In this document: positions 8,971 through 18,295 of the stretch, piece after piece
How positions within the stretch are numbered: position 1 is the first letter of the stretch
Layout of the letters: each line of letters opens with the position of its first letter
NCBI RefSeq assembly: GCF_000758705.1
Contig: NZ_CP009287.1
Location: 2,542,001 to 2,606,000 of the forward strand
Source: Paenibacillus graminis
GTDB lineage: Bacteria > Bacillota > Bacilli > Paenibacillales > Paenibacillaceae
Length of the DNA: 64,000 bases
Reading direction: 5' to 3'
Position numbers and translations under genes: made by a program
Notes under the pieces: model-generated
Seen by the model: the letters and a program-made list of their open reading frames with translations, nothing else
What the model was told of the DNA's origin: nothing
The model's database searches: none

Positions 8971-9471
8971 ATGTCCTATCAAATGGCAGCAGAACTGCTG
9001 GAGCGCAGGGGAGTATCGCTGGAGTCCATTGCTGAGATCGTATATATTTTGCAATCGGCTTATTATGCGGATTTAACGGAAGAAGAGTGCCTGTCCAGTG
9101 TGAAGGCGGTACTAGGCAAAAGAGAGGTCCAGTACACACTGATGACCGGGGTCGCGCTGGATGAGCTGGCAGAGAAGCGGCTGCTTCCCCAGCCGCTGCA
9201 GGCGGTTCTTGAAGCGGACGAATCACTTTACGGCGCAGATGAGACGCTGGCACTCGGCATCACAGGGGTATACGGGATGATCGGACTTACAGGTTTCGGT
9301 TATCTCGATAAAATAAAGCTGGGAATTATCGGCAAATTGAACGATGATAGAGGGAGAATTCATGTGTTTCTGGACGATCTGGTTGCCGGAATTGCGGCTG
9401 CGGCGTCGGCCAGAATCGCACACCGGCATGAAGGGGCAAAGGTATATCCCCACGTGACCGGAACGGAATAA
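8971..9471 (+). CDS. phosphatidylglycerophosphatase A-like protein (YutG family)
   Basis: A 166-residue protein, ATG start with AAAGGGG upstream. The motifs TGVALDELAEKRLLP, GITGVYGMIGLTGFGYLDK and HVFLDDLVAGIAAA match the PgpA/YutG family (PF04608), which includes enzymes that remove phosphate from phosphatidylglycerophosphate. This short soluble version lacks the membrane spans of E. coli PgpA, so the substrate is uncertain. It lies 73 bases after dnaE and precedes accDA, suggesting a loose lipid-synthesis context. Confidence 0.75.
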   Translation: MSYQMAAELLERRGVSLESIAEIVYILQSAYYADLTEEECLSSVKAVLGKREVQYTLMTGVALDELAEKRLLPQPLQAVLEADESLYGADETLALGITGVYGMIGLTGFGYLDKIKLGIIGKLNDDRGRIHVFLDDLVAGIAAAASARIAHRHEGAKVYPHVTGTE

Positions 9472-9617
9472 TGGCCTGCCCGGGAATATATGAATGCGTC
9501 CCCCTGGTCTGAATTCCTTCACTCTGCTCCTGTTGCGGGAAAAAAGAAAACTGTGTTATCATGATTCCATTATACGGGATACGGCTGGGAATTTAGATTA
9601 GGGAGGCTTTGCAGGGC

Positions 9618-9806
9618 ATGTGGACGGTAATCTATATAGCGCCGACCGCCAGAGTGGCGGATATGATTCAGAGCAAGCTTACGGAAGAAGGATTTCTGAT
9701 AAAATGCCGTCCGGTCAATATGTCCAAGCAGCAGTTTGAGATTCTGGTTCCTTCGGGTGAGCTTGAGGAAGTACAGGAAGTCCTTAATCTGATTCTGCAT
9801 CCCTAG
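9618..9806 (+). CDS. small DUF2007-like protein
   Basis: A 62-residue protein. ATG 9618 sits 11 bases after GGGAGG; a TTG at 9609 is too close to that site. The sequence MWTVIYIAPTARVADMIQSK ... FEILVPSGELEEVQEVLN reads as a small beta-alpha-beta domain like the putative signal-transducing domain DUF2007, which resembles ACT/PII-like folds. It lies 50 bases before accD and could be cotranscribed. A regulatory role in fatty-acid initiation would be speculation. Confidence 0.7.
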   Translation: MWTVIYIAPTARVADMIQSKLTEEGFLIKCRPVNMSKQQFEILVPSGELEEVQEVLNLILHP

Positions 9807-9856
9807 ATAAACATTTAGATGGCATACGCAAATAAACGGCTGAAGAGGTGCGACCC

Positions 9857-10750
9857 TTGTTCAAAGATTTATTTCAGAAAAAACGGAAGTACGCGACCAT
9901 TCCTTCAGAACGTGTGGAGCGGACCGGCGGACCGGGTGAAGGCGAACGGCCCAAACGGGAGATTCCCGAAGGGCTCATGAGCAAGTGCACCAAATGCGGA
10001 ACGATCCAGTACAGCAAGGAGCTGGAGAAGAACCTGAAGGTATGCCCTTCCTGCGGCTACCATATGCGCCTGAACGCTTCTGAACGGATCGCGATGACGC
10101 TGGACCCTGAAGGGTTTATTGAATTTGACAGTGAGATGGCCTCGGTGGACCCGCTGCAGTTTCCGGGCTATGCGTCCAAGCTGGAACAGCAGCAGTCCAA
10201 AACAGGACAGGTTGAAGCTGTGATCACAGGCCAGGGTACCATTGGCGGACATCCGGTGATTGTTGCCGTGATGAACTTTGAATTTTTTACCGGCAGCATG
10301 GGCTCGGTTGTGGGGGAGAAAATTACACGAGCGGTGGAAGAAGCCACTGAGAAGAGACTGCCGCTGCTGATCTTTTCGACTTCGGGCGGAGCCCGGATGC
10401 AGGAGAGCATTCTCAGTCTGATGCAGATGGCCAAGACCAGCGCCGCGCTTGCCAGATTTGGCGAGGTTGGCGGGCTGTATATCTCTGTCATTACCGATCC
10501 GACCACGGGCGGCGTATCGGCGAGCTTTGCCAGTCTCGGGGATATTATCATCGCCGAGCCGGGAGCCGTCTTTGGTTTTGCCGGACGGATTGTGATTGAG
10601 CAGACGATCCGCCAGAAGCTTCCGGAGGATTTCCAGACCGCTGAATTTAACCTTCAGCATGGACAGCTGGATCTGGTGGTGCACCGCAAGGAAATGCGGG
10701 CAACCCTTGCCAAGCTGCTGGATCTGCATGATTCGAAAGGGGGATTTTAG
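9857..10750 (+). CDS. accD: acetyl-CoA carboxylase, carboxyltransferase subunit beta
   Basis: AccD joins AccA to move the carboxyl group from carboxybiotin to acetyl-CoA, giving malonyl-CoA. The 297-residue protein carries an N-terminal zinc ribbon, C44-X2-C47-X15-C63-X2-C66, then the crotonase-like core with [18 protein letters not shown] and [19 protein letters not shown] 9857 is preferred over GTG 9848 because AAGAGGTG overlaps the latter and gives MFKDLFQKK, matching the usual AccD start. accA follows after a single base. Confidence 0.95.
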   Translation: MFKDLFQKKRKYATIPSERVERTGGPGEGERPKREIPEGLMSKCTKCGTIQYSKELEKNLKVCPSCGYHMRLNASERIAMTLDPEGFIEFDSEMASVDPLQFPGYASKLEQQQSKTGQVEAVITGQGTIGGHPVIVAVMNFEFFTGSMGSVVGEKITRAVEEATEKRLPLLIFSTSGGARMQESILSLMQMAKTSAALARFGEVGGLYISVITDPTTGGVSASFASLGDIIIAEPGAVFGFAGRIVIEQTIRQKLPEDFQTAEFNLQHGQLDLVVHRKEMRATLAKLLDLHDSKGGF

Positions 10751-10751
10751 G

Positions 10752-11753
10752 TTGGCGGGAGAGTTGCCTTTTGAAATGCCTCTGTTAGAGATGCGCAAGA
10801 AAATCGCCGAGCTAAAACAGTTCGGTGAAGAAAAAGGGATTGATTTCAGCGATGAAACTGCCCGGCTTGAGGAACGATACCGTGTGCTGGAAGATGAAAT
10901 ATATTCCAACATATCGCCGTCCCAGAAGATGCATCTGGCCCGGCATCACGGCCGTCCAACCTCACTCGATCTGATAAGCCTGATGTTTACCGACTTTATC
11001 GAGCTGCATGGCGACCGCCATTTCGGGGATGATCTGGCTGTGGTTGGCGGAATTGCCAAGCTAAACGGGACGCCCGTCACAGTGATCGGCCAGCAGCGGG
11101 GCAAAGATACGAAGGAAAACATCCTCCGTTTCTTCGGCAGCGCCCATCCGGAAGGATTCCGCAAGGCCCTGCGTCTGATGAAGCAGGCGGAGAAGTTTGG
11201 CCGTCCGATCATTACTTTTGTCGATACCAAGGGAGCCTACCCCGGCAATACGGCAGAGGAAAGAGGCCAATCAGAAGCTATTGCCAGAAATCTGTATGAA
11301 ATGTCGCAGCTGGCCGTACCTGTGGTTTGCGTGATCATAGGCGAAGGCGGCAGCGGCGGTGCGCTGGCTATGGCAGTGGGTAACCGCGTCCTGATGCTGG
11401 AGCATGCCATTTATTCGGCCATCTCCCCGAACGGGGCGGCGTCGATTTTGTGGAAGGATGCCACCAAGGCAGAGCAGGCAGCGGAAGCGATGAAGATTAC
11501 AGCCGCCGATCTGCTGGAGATGGAGGTCATTGAAGAGATCGTTCCGGAACCCCGGGGCGGCGCTCACCGTGACTACGAAGAGACCGCAGCGGCGGTTAAG
11601 GCTGCCGTGTGGCACCATTTGCAGGAGTTGTCGGAGCTGGACTCTGCCGAGCTCAAAGAGGACCGCTATCGTAAATTCCGCAAAATTGGCGTTTTTGCCG
11701 AAGCTGAGGCTGAACTGGTCAGCGCTGAGGCGGAAGTGCACAGCGTCGACTAA
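10752..11753 (+). CDS. accA: acetyl-CoA carboxylase, carboxyltransferase subunit alpha
   Basis: Partner of AccD in malonyl-CoA synthesis. 333 residues beginning [18 protein letters not shown], with TTG start one base after the accD stop and a ribosome site (AAAGGGGG) inside accD, so translation is probably coupled. The core holds [22 protein letters not shown] and [11 protein letters not shown], the acyl-CoA and carboxybiotin binding region. The C-terminus extends about 15 residues beyond the conserved end in an Ala/Glu-rich tail. A strong terminator closes the pair. Confidence 0.95.
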   Translation: MAGELPFEMPLLEMRKKIAELKQFGEEKGIDFSDETARLEERYRVLEDEIYSNISPSQKMHLARHHGRPTSLDLISLMFTDFIELHGDRHFGDDLAVVGGIAKLNGTPVTVIGQQRGKDTKENILRFFGSAHPEGFRKALRLMKQAEKFGRPIITFVDTKGAYPGNTAEERGQSEAIARNLYEMSQLAVPVVCVIIGEGGSGGALAMAVGNRVLMLEHAIYSAISPNGAASILWKDATKAEQAAEAMKITAADLLEMEVIEEIVPEPRGGAHRDYEETAAAVKAAVWHHLQELSELDSAELKEDRYRKFRKIGVFAEAEAELVSAEAEVHSVD

Positions 11754-11842
11754 AGACTGTTTTTCATTTGCACTTTCAGACATAAGTATATATTTGGAAG
11801 CCTTCGATCCGGACGGGCTCCGTTATACATTTATTACCAATA

Positions 11843-11876
11843 AAACAGTCCTGCAACAGCTGCAGGGCTGTTTTTG
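11843..11876 (+). terminator. intrinsic terminator after accDA
   Basis: AACAGTCCTGCA and TGCAGGGCTGTT form a 12-bp stem with a 4-base loop, followed directly by a T-tract. It is one of the strongest hairpins in the window. Confidence 0.9.
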
Positions 11877-12083
11877 TTTTGCCGGCTTTTTTTGAAAATC
11901 CAAAGTAAATTTACTGTAAAAGGTCGCTGCAACATTGATTTTATGTCCAAGTTGCAGTAATATTCATTAGGGTGCAGTAAAAGGTACATGTGACAAAGTT
12001 CCTATGCAAATTGCATGCCTTATAGTAGATTTTGTAGTTGGAAAAAGTGAGACAGAGAGAACGAAAAAACGGAGGAAAACCTA
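11877..12083 (+). promoter_or_regulatory. leader region upstream of pyk
   Basis: This stretch holds the pyk promoter region: a TATAGT at 12021-12026 could be the -10 box, but I see no good -35 box. It also holds related short repeats (TTACTGTAAAAGGT at about 11911, GTTGCAGTAAT at 11951, GGTGCAGTAAAAGGT at 11971) and an inverted pair CTGCAAC (11927-11933) and GTTGCAG (11951-11957) that may bind a regulator. The ribosome site is GGAGGAAAA just before the ATG at 12084. Confidence 0.35.
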
Positions 12084-13508
12084 ATGCGGAAAAGTAAAAT
12101 TGTATGTACGATTGGTCCTGCTAGTGAATCGTTGGAGAATATCAAAAAATTGATTTTGGCCGGTATGAATGTAGCCCGTCTGAACTTCTCCCACGGCGAT
12201 TTTGAAGAGCACGGCAACCGGATCAAAACGATCCGTCAGGCTTCCCAGGAACTTGGCAAAACTGTTGCTATCCTGCTCGACACCAAAGGACCAGAGATTC
12301 GCACAGGCAAACTGGAAGTAGAACCGATTGAACTGGTTCAGGATGAGTATCTGACACTGACTACGGAAGAAATCCTTGGTGACCAAAACCGTATCTCCAT
12401 CACTTACGCCGACCTTCCTAACGATGTTCAAGTAGGATCTACCATCCTGATCGACGACGGCCTTATCGGACTTACCGTTGTTGACATTCAAGGCACAGAA
12501 ATCAAGACCCGCATTGTTAACGGCGGTACGATCAAGAGCAAGAAGGGTGTTAACGTACCTGGAGTTGCTATTTCCCTGCCGGGCATTACGGAAAAAGACA
12601 CCAATGATATCATTTTTGGGATCGAACAGGACATCGATTTTATCGCCGCTTCCTTCGTCCGCAAAGCCAGCGACGTTCAGGAAATCCGTGCATTGCTTGA
12701 GAAGCACAACGCTTCCCACATCCAAATCATTTCCAAAATCGAAAACCAGCAAGGTGTTGACAACCTTGATGAAATTCTGGCAGCTTCCGACGGCCTGATG
12801 GTTGCCCGCGGCGACCTTGGTGTGGAAATTCCGGCTGAAGATGTGCCTTTGGCTCAGAAATTGATGATTCAAAAATGTAACATTGCCGGCAAACCGGTAA
12901 TTACTGCAACACAAATGCTGGATTCCATGCAGCGCAACCCGCGTCCTACCCGTGCTGAAGCGAGTGACGTAGCGAACGCAATCTTCGATGGAACCGATGC
13001 AATCATGCTGTCCGGTGAAACAGCTGCCGGGAAATATCCGGTAGAATCCGTGCTGACCATGTCCCGCATTGCTGAGAAGGCTGAATCCGCACTGAACCAC
13101 CGCGAAATCTTCATGAAGCAGCAGATCGCTCAAGAAACTACTGTAACTGAAGCAATCAGCCAATCCGTAGCGATCTCCGCTCTGGACCTGAATGCCAAAG
13201 CTATTATTTCTTCGACAGTAACAGGCCACACTGCACGCGTGGTTTCCAAATACCGTCCTAAATCACAGATTATCGCTGTGACTACACAAGAAAGAACGAT
13301 GCGTCAGCTCGCTCTTGTCTGGGGCGTAACTCCGGTTCACGGACTTGAAGCTACTTCTACCGATGAATTGCTGGAAACAGCTCTTAAAGGCGGCAAAGCA
13401 TCGGGTCTCGTCAAAGCCGGCGATCTGGTTGTCATTACAGCCGGTATTCCGCTTGGACGTTCCGGTTCCACGAACCTGGTAAAAGTTGACACGATTCCAG
13501 CTGACTAG
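12084..13508 (+). CDS. pyk: pyruvate kinase
   Basis: Converts phosphoenolpyruvate and ADP to pyruvate and ATP. 474 residues: N-terminal half of the A barrel ([20 protein letters not shown]), B domain at about 70-170, rest of the A barrel with [30 protein letters not shown] and [19 protein letters not shown], then the C-terminal allosteric domain from about 355. It lacks the extra PEP-utiliser-like C-terminal domain that makes B. subtilis Pyk about 585 residues. Codon use is AT-richer and more uniform than neighbouring genes, as expected for high expression. A second, shorter paralog lies at 61811. Confidence 0.96.
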   Translation: MRKSKIVCTIGPASESLENIKKLILAGMNVARLNFSHGDFEEHGNRIKTIRQASQELGKTVAILLDTKGPEIRTGKLEVEPIELVQDEYLTLTTEEILGDQNRISITYADLPNDVQVGSTILIDDGLIGLTVVDIQGTEIKTRIVNGGTIKSKKGVNVPGVAISLPGITEKDTNDIIFGIEQDIDFIAASFVRKASDVQEIRALLEKHNASHIQIISKIENQQGVDNLDEILAASDGLMVARGDLGVEIPAEDVPLAQKLMIQKCNIAGKPVITATQMLDSMQRNPRPTRAEASDVANAIFDGTDAIMLSGETAAGKYPVESVLTMSRIAEKAESALNHREIFMKQQIAQETTVTEAISQSVAISALDLNAKAIISSTVTGHTARVVSKYRPKSQIIAVTTQERTMRQLALVWGVTPVHGLEATSTDELLETALKGGKASGLVKAGDLVVITAGIPLGRSGSTNLVKVDTIPAD

Positions 13509-13548
13509 GCTTCTGGACATCTGTTCTTTGCCACGATGATTGAATGCC

Positions 13549-13587
13549 AAAAAAGCAATGGTGCAAGACGCCATTGCTTTTTTTTGC
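13549..13587 (+). terminator. intrinsic terminator after pyk
   Basis: AAAAGCAATGG and CCATTGCTTTT pair around a loop of about nine bases and run into eight T residues. The upstream A-run means the complement could also terminate transcription from the minus-strand peptidase gene that ends at 13639. Confidence 0.9.
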
Positions 13588-13638
13588 TAAAATCAATGCT
13601 TGTGTACCGAAGTGGGCGCTATGAGGAAAAAAATATCA

Positions 13639-14382
13639 TTAAGAGCGGACAATAATGGGGCTTCTGGAGTGAACCAGAGGTTTCCCTTTACGATAGACTC
13701 GTTTGACTATAAAAGCATCGCCGCTTGCATTGGGACTCCCGGGTACAGCTACTGTAATTTTCTTCTGCACCATAATTCCGCCGTCAGCAGGTGTCAGCCT
13801 TGGGCTTTTCCCGTTGACACGGCAGCGGGAGAAGCGGACAGTTGATATCTTGGCCAGCGCTGTGATGATTCCGCCCACTTGGGGCGCTTCCATGATCCAT
13901 TCGGCGGAGGTTTGAGGCCCGGTGTAACGCTGAAATGTGCGAAAGGTCCATGATTTGCAGAGATTGGAGAGCGTGATGCACCATTTGCCGCTGCCCAGCT
14001 TAACGATAGAAGCCTTCATGTGATCCCCCGGAGATACGGGAAAAGGAATAACGGTCTCAGCGGCAGGGAGAATCTCCCACCAGGCATAATAGCGGACAAC
14101 CCCGCCTATAGATTCATGGCCGGTGCCAGTCTGGATCAGGCTGCTGTTTTTGAAGCCGTCGATCCCGATCCACGCTGAGGAATAGGTGGGACTGGAAGTG
14201 GGTTTGACCAAAGGGACAATCCATTCGCCGGATATCTGCCGGAACGCGCCTTTTTTTCCGGAGATGGCATACCCGCTCCAGTTGCCGGAGCTCCAGCCAA
14301 AACCGGTGCTTTGCGCTTTGCCCGAATGGGATTTGTCCGTAGCGCAGGGCCGGGTGCGTTTCGAAAGCTCAGTTCTGTTCAC
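13639..14382 (-). CDS. G1 family glutamic endopeptidase (eqolisin-like)
   Basis: A 247-residue protein, GTG start at 14382 with AAAGGTGGTGG upstream. It matches peptidase family G1: NWSGYA at 34-39, SAWIGIDG at 69-76, LIQTG with Q84, YYAWWEILP at 98-106 and SAEWIMEAP with E161. Q84 and E161 align with the catalytic Gln and Glu of scytalidoglutamic peptidase, so the active-site pair is present. From this start no signal peptide is visible, although the fungal members are secreted; an upstream in-frame extension to 14499 also does not look like a signal. Target unknown. Divergent from the MFS gene. Confidence 0.85.
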   Translation of the reverse strand: MNRTELSKRTRPCATDKSHSGKAQSTGFGWSSGNWSGYAISGKKGAFRQISGEWIVPLVKPTSSPTYSSAWIGIDGFKNSSLIQTGTGHESIGGVVRYYAWWEILPAAETVIPFPVSPGDHMKASIVKLGSGKWCITLSNLCKSWTFRTFQRYTGPQTSAEWIMEAPQVGGIITALAKISTVRFSRCRVNGKSPRLTPADGGIMVQKKITVAVPGSPNASGDAFIVKRVYRKGKPLVHSRSPIIVRS

Positions 14383-14499
14383 ATATCCACCACCTTTTAT
14401 CGATATAGAAGTTAAGACTTGCTGCTCTATTAGATGCGGCGCAAAGTTATAAAGTATGGGTATTCCGTTAAAAAGGAATAGAGAGGACTTATTGCACAA

Positions 14500-15681
14500 A
14501 TGAAAAAACTGCTCAAGCTGCGCGGATTTTATCTGTTCTTGGGACTTGCCGGCGGCTCATTCGGCTCATATCTTACATTGCTGCTGAAGCAGGGTGGACT
14601 GGACAGCGGCCGGATCGGAATGCTCATGGCGACAGGCACGCTGATTGCCATCTGTATTCAGCCTCTCTGGGGCGTAATCTCTGACCGCTATAATCAAGCC
14701 CGGCTCGTGCTGATTTTAAGTGTGGGGGTTCCGGCGGTATTAGCGGTTTTTTACCAGTCGGAGTATTTCATTGTTTTGCTGGTGGTTTATACGCTTTCGA
14801 CCATCTTCTCCTCTACACAGGCGCCTATTGCCGATTCCTACGCCATTGTAGCGGCGAACAAGGCCGGCTCCACTTACGGGAGCATCCGGATGATGCTGAG
14901 CATAGGAGCGGCCGTAGGGGCCTATGCGGGGTCGCAGTATGTTTCGCATTTTTCCGTATCCACCATCTGGGTGCCGTTTCTGCTGCTGAGCAGTGTGGCT
15001 GTTGTGTTTGCGCTGACCCTGCCCAAGCAGGCGGAAGAGAACCGGATGATGAGCCAGTCGTTCTCCAAGGGCATCAAAACGCTGCTGGGCAACAAAATAT
15101 TTTTGGCATTTTTGGGCGGGAGTTTTCTTGTAAACCAGACGATGACAGCCTTCGGTACTTATTTTGTACTTGCCTTTCAATCTGTGGGAGGCTCGACCAG
15201 CCATGCCGGGATTGCGCTGTTCATCGCTTCGTTTACGAACTTTCCCTCGATGCTGTATGCCTCGAAGGTCATCAAGAAGCTGGGCAGGGAGCGTACGCTG
15301 CTGCTGGGTGCGCTCATCTATGTGCTGCGGTGGGGAATTCAGTTCGCTTTTCCGACCCCGGGGGTGATGATTGGCGTCCAGGTGCTGCATGGCCTGTCTT
15401 TTGGGCTTTTTTATATCGCCGCCGTGGAGTATGTATCGCATATTACGCTGCCGGAAATGCAGGCTACAGGCCAAAGTGTGTTCAACATCGTCTTCTCCGG
15501 TTTTGCGGGGATTCTGGGCAATCTGCTTAACGGGATTTTGCTTAGGGAGGGTGGAGTATGGCTGATGAATTTATCCTGCATGCTCAGCTCTGCAGCGGGA
15601 GTGCTGCTGATCTTTTACGTCTCCCGGAGCACGCGGAAGCGCATTCTAATACCGGCAGCGTCCGAAAGAGCGAGCCTTTAG
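14500..15681 (+). CDS. major facilitator superfamily transporter
   Basis: A 393-residue integral membrane protein with about twelve spans. It opens with FYLFLGLAGGSFGSYLTLLL, which resembles the MFS_1-like/nucleoside- and sugar-proton symporter branch (LacY-like, YunJ-like). The loop PLWGVISDRYNQARLVL corresponds to the MFS motif A between helices 2 and 3, and a central loop near 195 divides the halves. Substrate cannot be read from sequence. ATG start lies 12 bases after AGAGGA. It is divergent from the G1 peptidase, so joint regulation is possible but unproven. Confidence 0.85.
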   Translation: MKKLLKLRGFYLFLGLAGGSFGSYLTLLLKQGGLDSGRIGMLMATGTLIAICIQPLWGVISDRYNQARLVLILSVGVPAVLAVFYQSEYFIVLLVVYTLSTIFSSTQAPIADSYAIVAANKAGSTYGSIRMMLSIGAAVGAYAGSQYVSHFSVSTIWVPFLLLSSVAVVFALTLPKQAEENRMMSQSFSKGIKTLLGNKIFLAFLGGSFLVNQTMTAFGTYFVLAFQSVGGSTSHAGIALFIASFTNFPSMLYASKVIKKLGRERTLLLGALIYVLRWGIQFAFPTPGVMIGVQVLHGLSFGLFYIAAVEYVSHITLPEMQATGQSVFNIVFSGFAGILGNLLNGILLREGGVWLMNLSCMLSSAAGVLLIFYVSRSTRKRILIPAASERASL

Positions 15682-15817
15682 GGGAGCTGCGGATATGAGG
15701 ATCTCTGACTTTTACGTTATAATTAAATCCTTCACTTCTTGCTGTAACGGATAACATTCCCTTGTGGATAGCTAAGATTGGCGGAACTGTTTCTGCCTGG
15801 AAAGGGGCATTGAACTT

Positions 15818-16351
15818 ATGAAATCACGCAATCCGGTATGGACCAGCCGCTGGCATGGCACAACATTCCGCGTACGCTATCAGGAGACAGACCAGATGGG
15901 AGTGGTCTATCACGCCAATTATTTGAGCTGGTTCGAGAGCGGGCGTACAGAGATGTTCCGGGAGCTTGGTTTTGCCTACCGTTCGCTGGAAAATATGGGG
16001 GTGCTTCTCCCGGTGACCACCGCAGATTTGCAATTTAAAAGTCCGGCGCGATATGATGATCTTGTCGCTGTGTATGCACGGCTTACCACTTTTGGGGCAC
16101 TCCGGGTTGTATATGAATATGAAATTCGGCGCTTGGCCGGGACGGATACGGGTGAACCGGAAGCAACCGTGCTTGCGGAGCTATCTGCACCTGCTGATCT
16201 CGGGCAATTGCCCGGCGAGCTGCTGGTTACCGGCTCAACGAGCCATGTGTGGCTGAATACGGATTGGAAGCCTGTAAGGCTGGACCGGGTGCTGCCGGAA
16301 TTGTTTTTGGCCATGACCATGGCGCTGAGGGAAGAAGGAGGAGCAGTATGA
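15818..16351 (+). CDS. acyl-CoA thioesterase, 4-hydroxybenzoyl-CoA thioesterase (YbgC/YneP) type
   Basis: A 177-residue single hotdog-fold protein with RYQETDQMGVVYHANYLSWF at about 20-39; the Asp in QMGVVYHANY-type motifs is the usual catalytic site region of YbgC-like thioesterases. The family hydrolyses short acyl-CoA thioesters in the cytoplasm. The C-terminal about 40 residues (TGSTSHVWLNTDWKPVRLD) are typical. ATG follows GGAAAGGGG. Its stop overlaps the fxsA start by four bases (ATGA), so the two are translationally coupled. Confidence 0.88.
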   Translation: MKSRNPVWTSRWHGTTFRVRYQETDQMGVVYHANYLSWFESGRTEMFRELGFAYRSLENMGVLLPVTTADLQFKSPARYDDLVAVYARLTTFGALRVVYEYEIRRLAGTDTGEPEATVLAELSAPADLGQLPGELLVTGSTSHVWLNTDWKPVRLDRVLPELFLAMTMALREEGGAV

Positions 16352-16746
16352 TCAGGAACAAATGGCTGTGGGCTGCATTGTTTGTTATCCCGGCCGTGGA
16401 ATTATTCGGGTTTATTTACGTGGCAGGTTTTCTCGGAGCCCCCAAGACGCTGCTGCTCATGCTGGCCAGTTCCGTGATCGGGTTCTTGATGATGCGTTTC
16501 GAGGGCAAGAAGGTGCTGCTGGACAGCAGAACGCATATGCAGGAAGGCCGGGTGCCGGGGAAGACCATGCTGGACGGCTTGTGCATCTTTTTTGGCGGTC
16601 TGCTGCTGATTCTCCCAGGTTTTGTGACGGATATCGTCGGCTTTTCGCTGGTATTTCCGCTGACCCGGCCGTTGTACCGGGTTTTTCTGTTGAAATGGAT
16701 TGAGAAAAAGATGAAAAACGGCACCTTCACCTTTTACCGCAGATAA
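16348..16746 (+). CDS. fxsA: FxsA family membrane protein (YtzA)
   Basis: A 132-residue membrane protein with spans at about 8-26 (ALFVIPAVELFGFIYVAGF), 28-46 (PKTLLLMLASSVIGFLMMRF) and 73-98 (LCIFFGGLLLILPGFVTDIVGF). The LPGFVTDIVG motif is diagnostic of FxsA, known in E. coli for relieving exclusion of phage T7 by the F plasmid; its normal role is unclear. The start overlaps the thioesterase stop. In B. subtilis the homolog YtzA is also found near pyk. Confidence 0.88.
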   Translation: MIRNKWLWAALFVIPAVELFGFIYVAGFLGAPKTLLLMLASSVIGFLMMRFEGKKVLLDSRTHMQEGRVPGKTMLDGLCIFFGGLLLILPGFVTDIVGFSLVFPLTRPLYRVFLLKWIEKKMKNGTFTFYRR

Positions 16747-16785
16747 GCTGGTAAGAGGAGGGGCCGGCCGGGACTGCGCGGGCGT

Positions 16786-16939
16786 CAAATGGGAAAAATG
16801 AGAGGTAAAAATACCTCTGGCTTGTCCGGATATGCGCCAAATGAAGAAAAGAGAGGTAAAAATACCTCTGAATGGCTTCGGATATGCGCCAAATGAAGAA
16901 AAAGAGGTAAAAGTACCTCTGAATTCGCCGGATATGCGA
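16786..16939 (+). repeat. three 52-bp tandem repeats, each with a GAGGTA/TACCTC hairpin
   Basis: Three copies begin at 16786, 16838 and 16890, each opening with CAAATG, carrying the inverted repeat AGAGGTAAAAATACCTCT (third copy AAGTACCTCT) and ending GGATATGCG. Between hairpin and end lies a variable segment of about ten bases. Each unit could fold as a 7-bp stem with a 4-base loop in RNA. The array lies after fxsA, before its probable terminator. Confidence 0.9.
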
Positions 16940-17020
16940 TTTAAGGGCAATCCTGCAAGGCGTGGTATAGTAATGTAGTCCCTCACTGGTAGGGATGATT
17001 TTGTTTGTCTTGGTTTGCCG

Positions 17021-17063
17021 GAGCGTTTCTATTGCAGATTCTGCAGTAGAAACGCTTTTTTGT
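17021..17063 (+). terminator. intrinsic terminator after the fxsA region
   Basis: AGCGTTTCTA and TAGAAACGCT pair around TTGCAGATTCTGCAG, whose ends also pair (CTGCAG-like extension), followed by a T-tract. It closes the thioesterase-fxsA unit. The rest of 17064-17179 shows nothing recognisable. Confidence 0.85.
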
Positions 17064-17179
17064 GTTGATTTCTGCTTTTCCCTGTGACGGATAGCTGTCG
17101 TAGAGTGTTGAGCAGGAATCACCGCTGCTCCGATACGCGGCGGCTCTAACGGCTGCGACGGCTGCTGGCCCGCCTGCGT

Positions 17180-18295
17180 CTAATGCAGCCTCCCGCTCAC
17201 AATATAACTGTGCAGGGCACGGAACACACCGGCCCGGTGAAAGGCATCGAGCACAACCAGGATGACGGGGCCGAGGAGCAGACCGAGCATGCCGAACAGC
17301 TGAAGGCCGGCGAACACGCCGATCAGCATGGCAAGCGGGTCCAGGCCAATGCTGCTCGCAAGGACTTTCGGCTCGAGAATCTGGCGGGTGATGAGGATCA
17401 CGGCGTAGAGCACCGACAGCCCGATGCCGAACGCCAGATTGCCGGTCATGTAGGAGTAGAGGGCCCATGGCAGCAGCACTATTCCTACGCCGAGATAGGG
17501 CACCAGATCAACCAGACCGATCGTCAGTCCGATGGCAAAGGCGGAATTCACGCCAAGCAGCAGCAGACCGGCGATGACAATAACGGCTGTGATTGAAATC
17601 AGCACCAGCTGTGCCCGCAGGTAGCCAAACAGCGCATTGCGCAGATCCTGCCAGATCTCTGATACCGGTCTGCGCAGCGGTGCAGGCACCAGTGCCCTCA
17701 GCTTGGCGTTGTGCCGCTCCCAGCCCGTGCTAAGGAAGAAGGCGGATAACATGATGACGATAAGAATGGAGCCCATGCTGGGCAGCGCGGAGATCAGCTT
17801 CAGGACCATATTGAAGAAGCCGGTGATGAGCTCTGTCATAGCCTGGCCTACCGTTTCCGTGGTCCTGCTGATATTGCTATCGATTGTGGCGTGATAGTTC
17901 GGGTTATCCTGGTAAAACTGGTTGATTTGATTAATGATATTTTGAATGCTGGCATTCCGGCTGATCGACAGCAGCAGCTCCCGCCACTGGTCGGTGTGCA
18001 GATCGAATGTCTGAAGCAGCCCAATCAATTCTTTGACAAGGCGGGTAATCAGCGCGGTTAGTACCAGTGCGGTGCCACCGACATAAAAGAGCAGTGAAAG
18101 CGACACGGCCAGCCAGCGCGGAAGCTTAAATCCTCTCAAAATCAGCACCAGCGGATGCATCAGATAGGCGAGCAGGTAGGCAAGCAGCAGAGGGTACACG
18201 AGCGGCAGCAGCACATAGACCCCCAGCAGCAGCAATGCGGCGGCCAGCACAACCCAGAGGCCGCGCAGCACTCTTTTTAATACCAGCGAATCCAT
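17180..18295 (-). CDS. ytvI: sporulation integral membrane protein YtvI, AI-2E exporter family
   Basis: A 371-residue membrane protein of the AI-2E transporter/DUF20 superfamily with about eight spans, for example residues 13-33 (WVVLAAALLLLGVYVLLPLVYPLL) and the C-terminal pair ending FGMLGLLLGPVILVVLDAF. The latter matches the conserved PxxGxxxGP-like end of the family. YtvI is a known spore-associated member coded between fxsA-type genes and citZ in Bacillus, which fits this location, though here it is on the opposite strand. The transported molecule, if any, is unknown. Confidence 0.85.
   Translation of the reverse strand: MDSLVLKRVLRGLWVVLAAALLLLGVYVLLPLVYPLLLAYLLAYLMHPLVLILRGFKLPRWLAVSLSLLFYVGGTALVLTALITRLVKELIGLLQTFDLHTDQWRELLLSISRNASIQNIINQINQFYQDNPNYHATIDSNISRTTETVGQAMTELITGFFNMVLKLISALPSMGSILIVIMLSAFFLSTGWERHNAKLRALVPAPLRRPVSEIWQDLRNALFGYLRAQLVLISITAVIVIAGLLLLGVNSAFAIGLTIGLVDLVPYLGVGIVLLPWALYSYMTGNLAFGIGLSVLYAVILITRQILEPKVLASSIGLDPLAMLIGVFAGLQLFGMLGLLLGPVILVVLDAFHRAGVFRALHSYIVSGRLH

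Noticed and set aside
12081..13229. A 382-codon minus-strand frame opposite pyk
   Set aside because: Shadow of the pyruvate kinase gene; no start signal.
16786..16939. Repeat array considered as CRISPR
   Set aside because: Only about ten variable bases per unit, no cas genes, and the conserved part is much longer than typical spacers allow.
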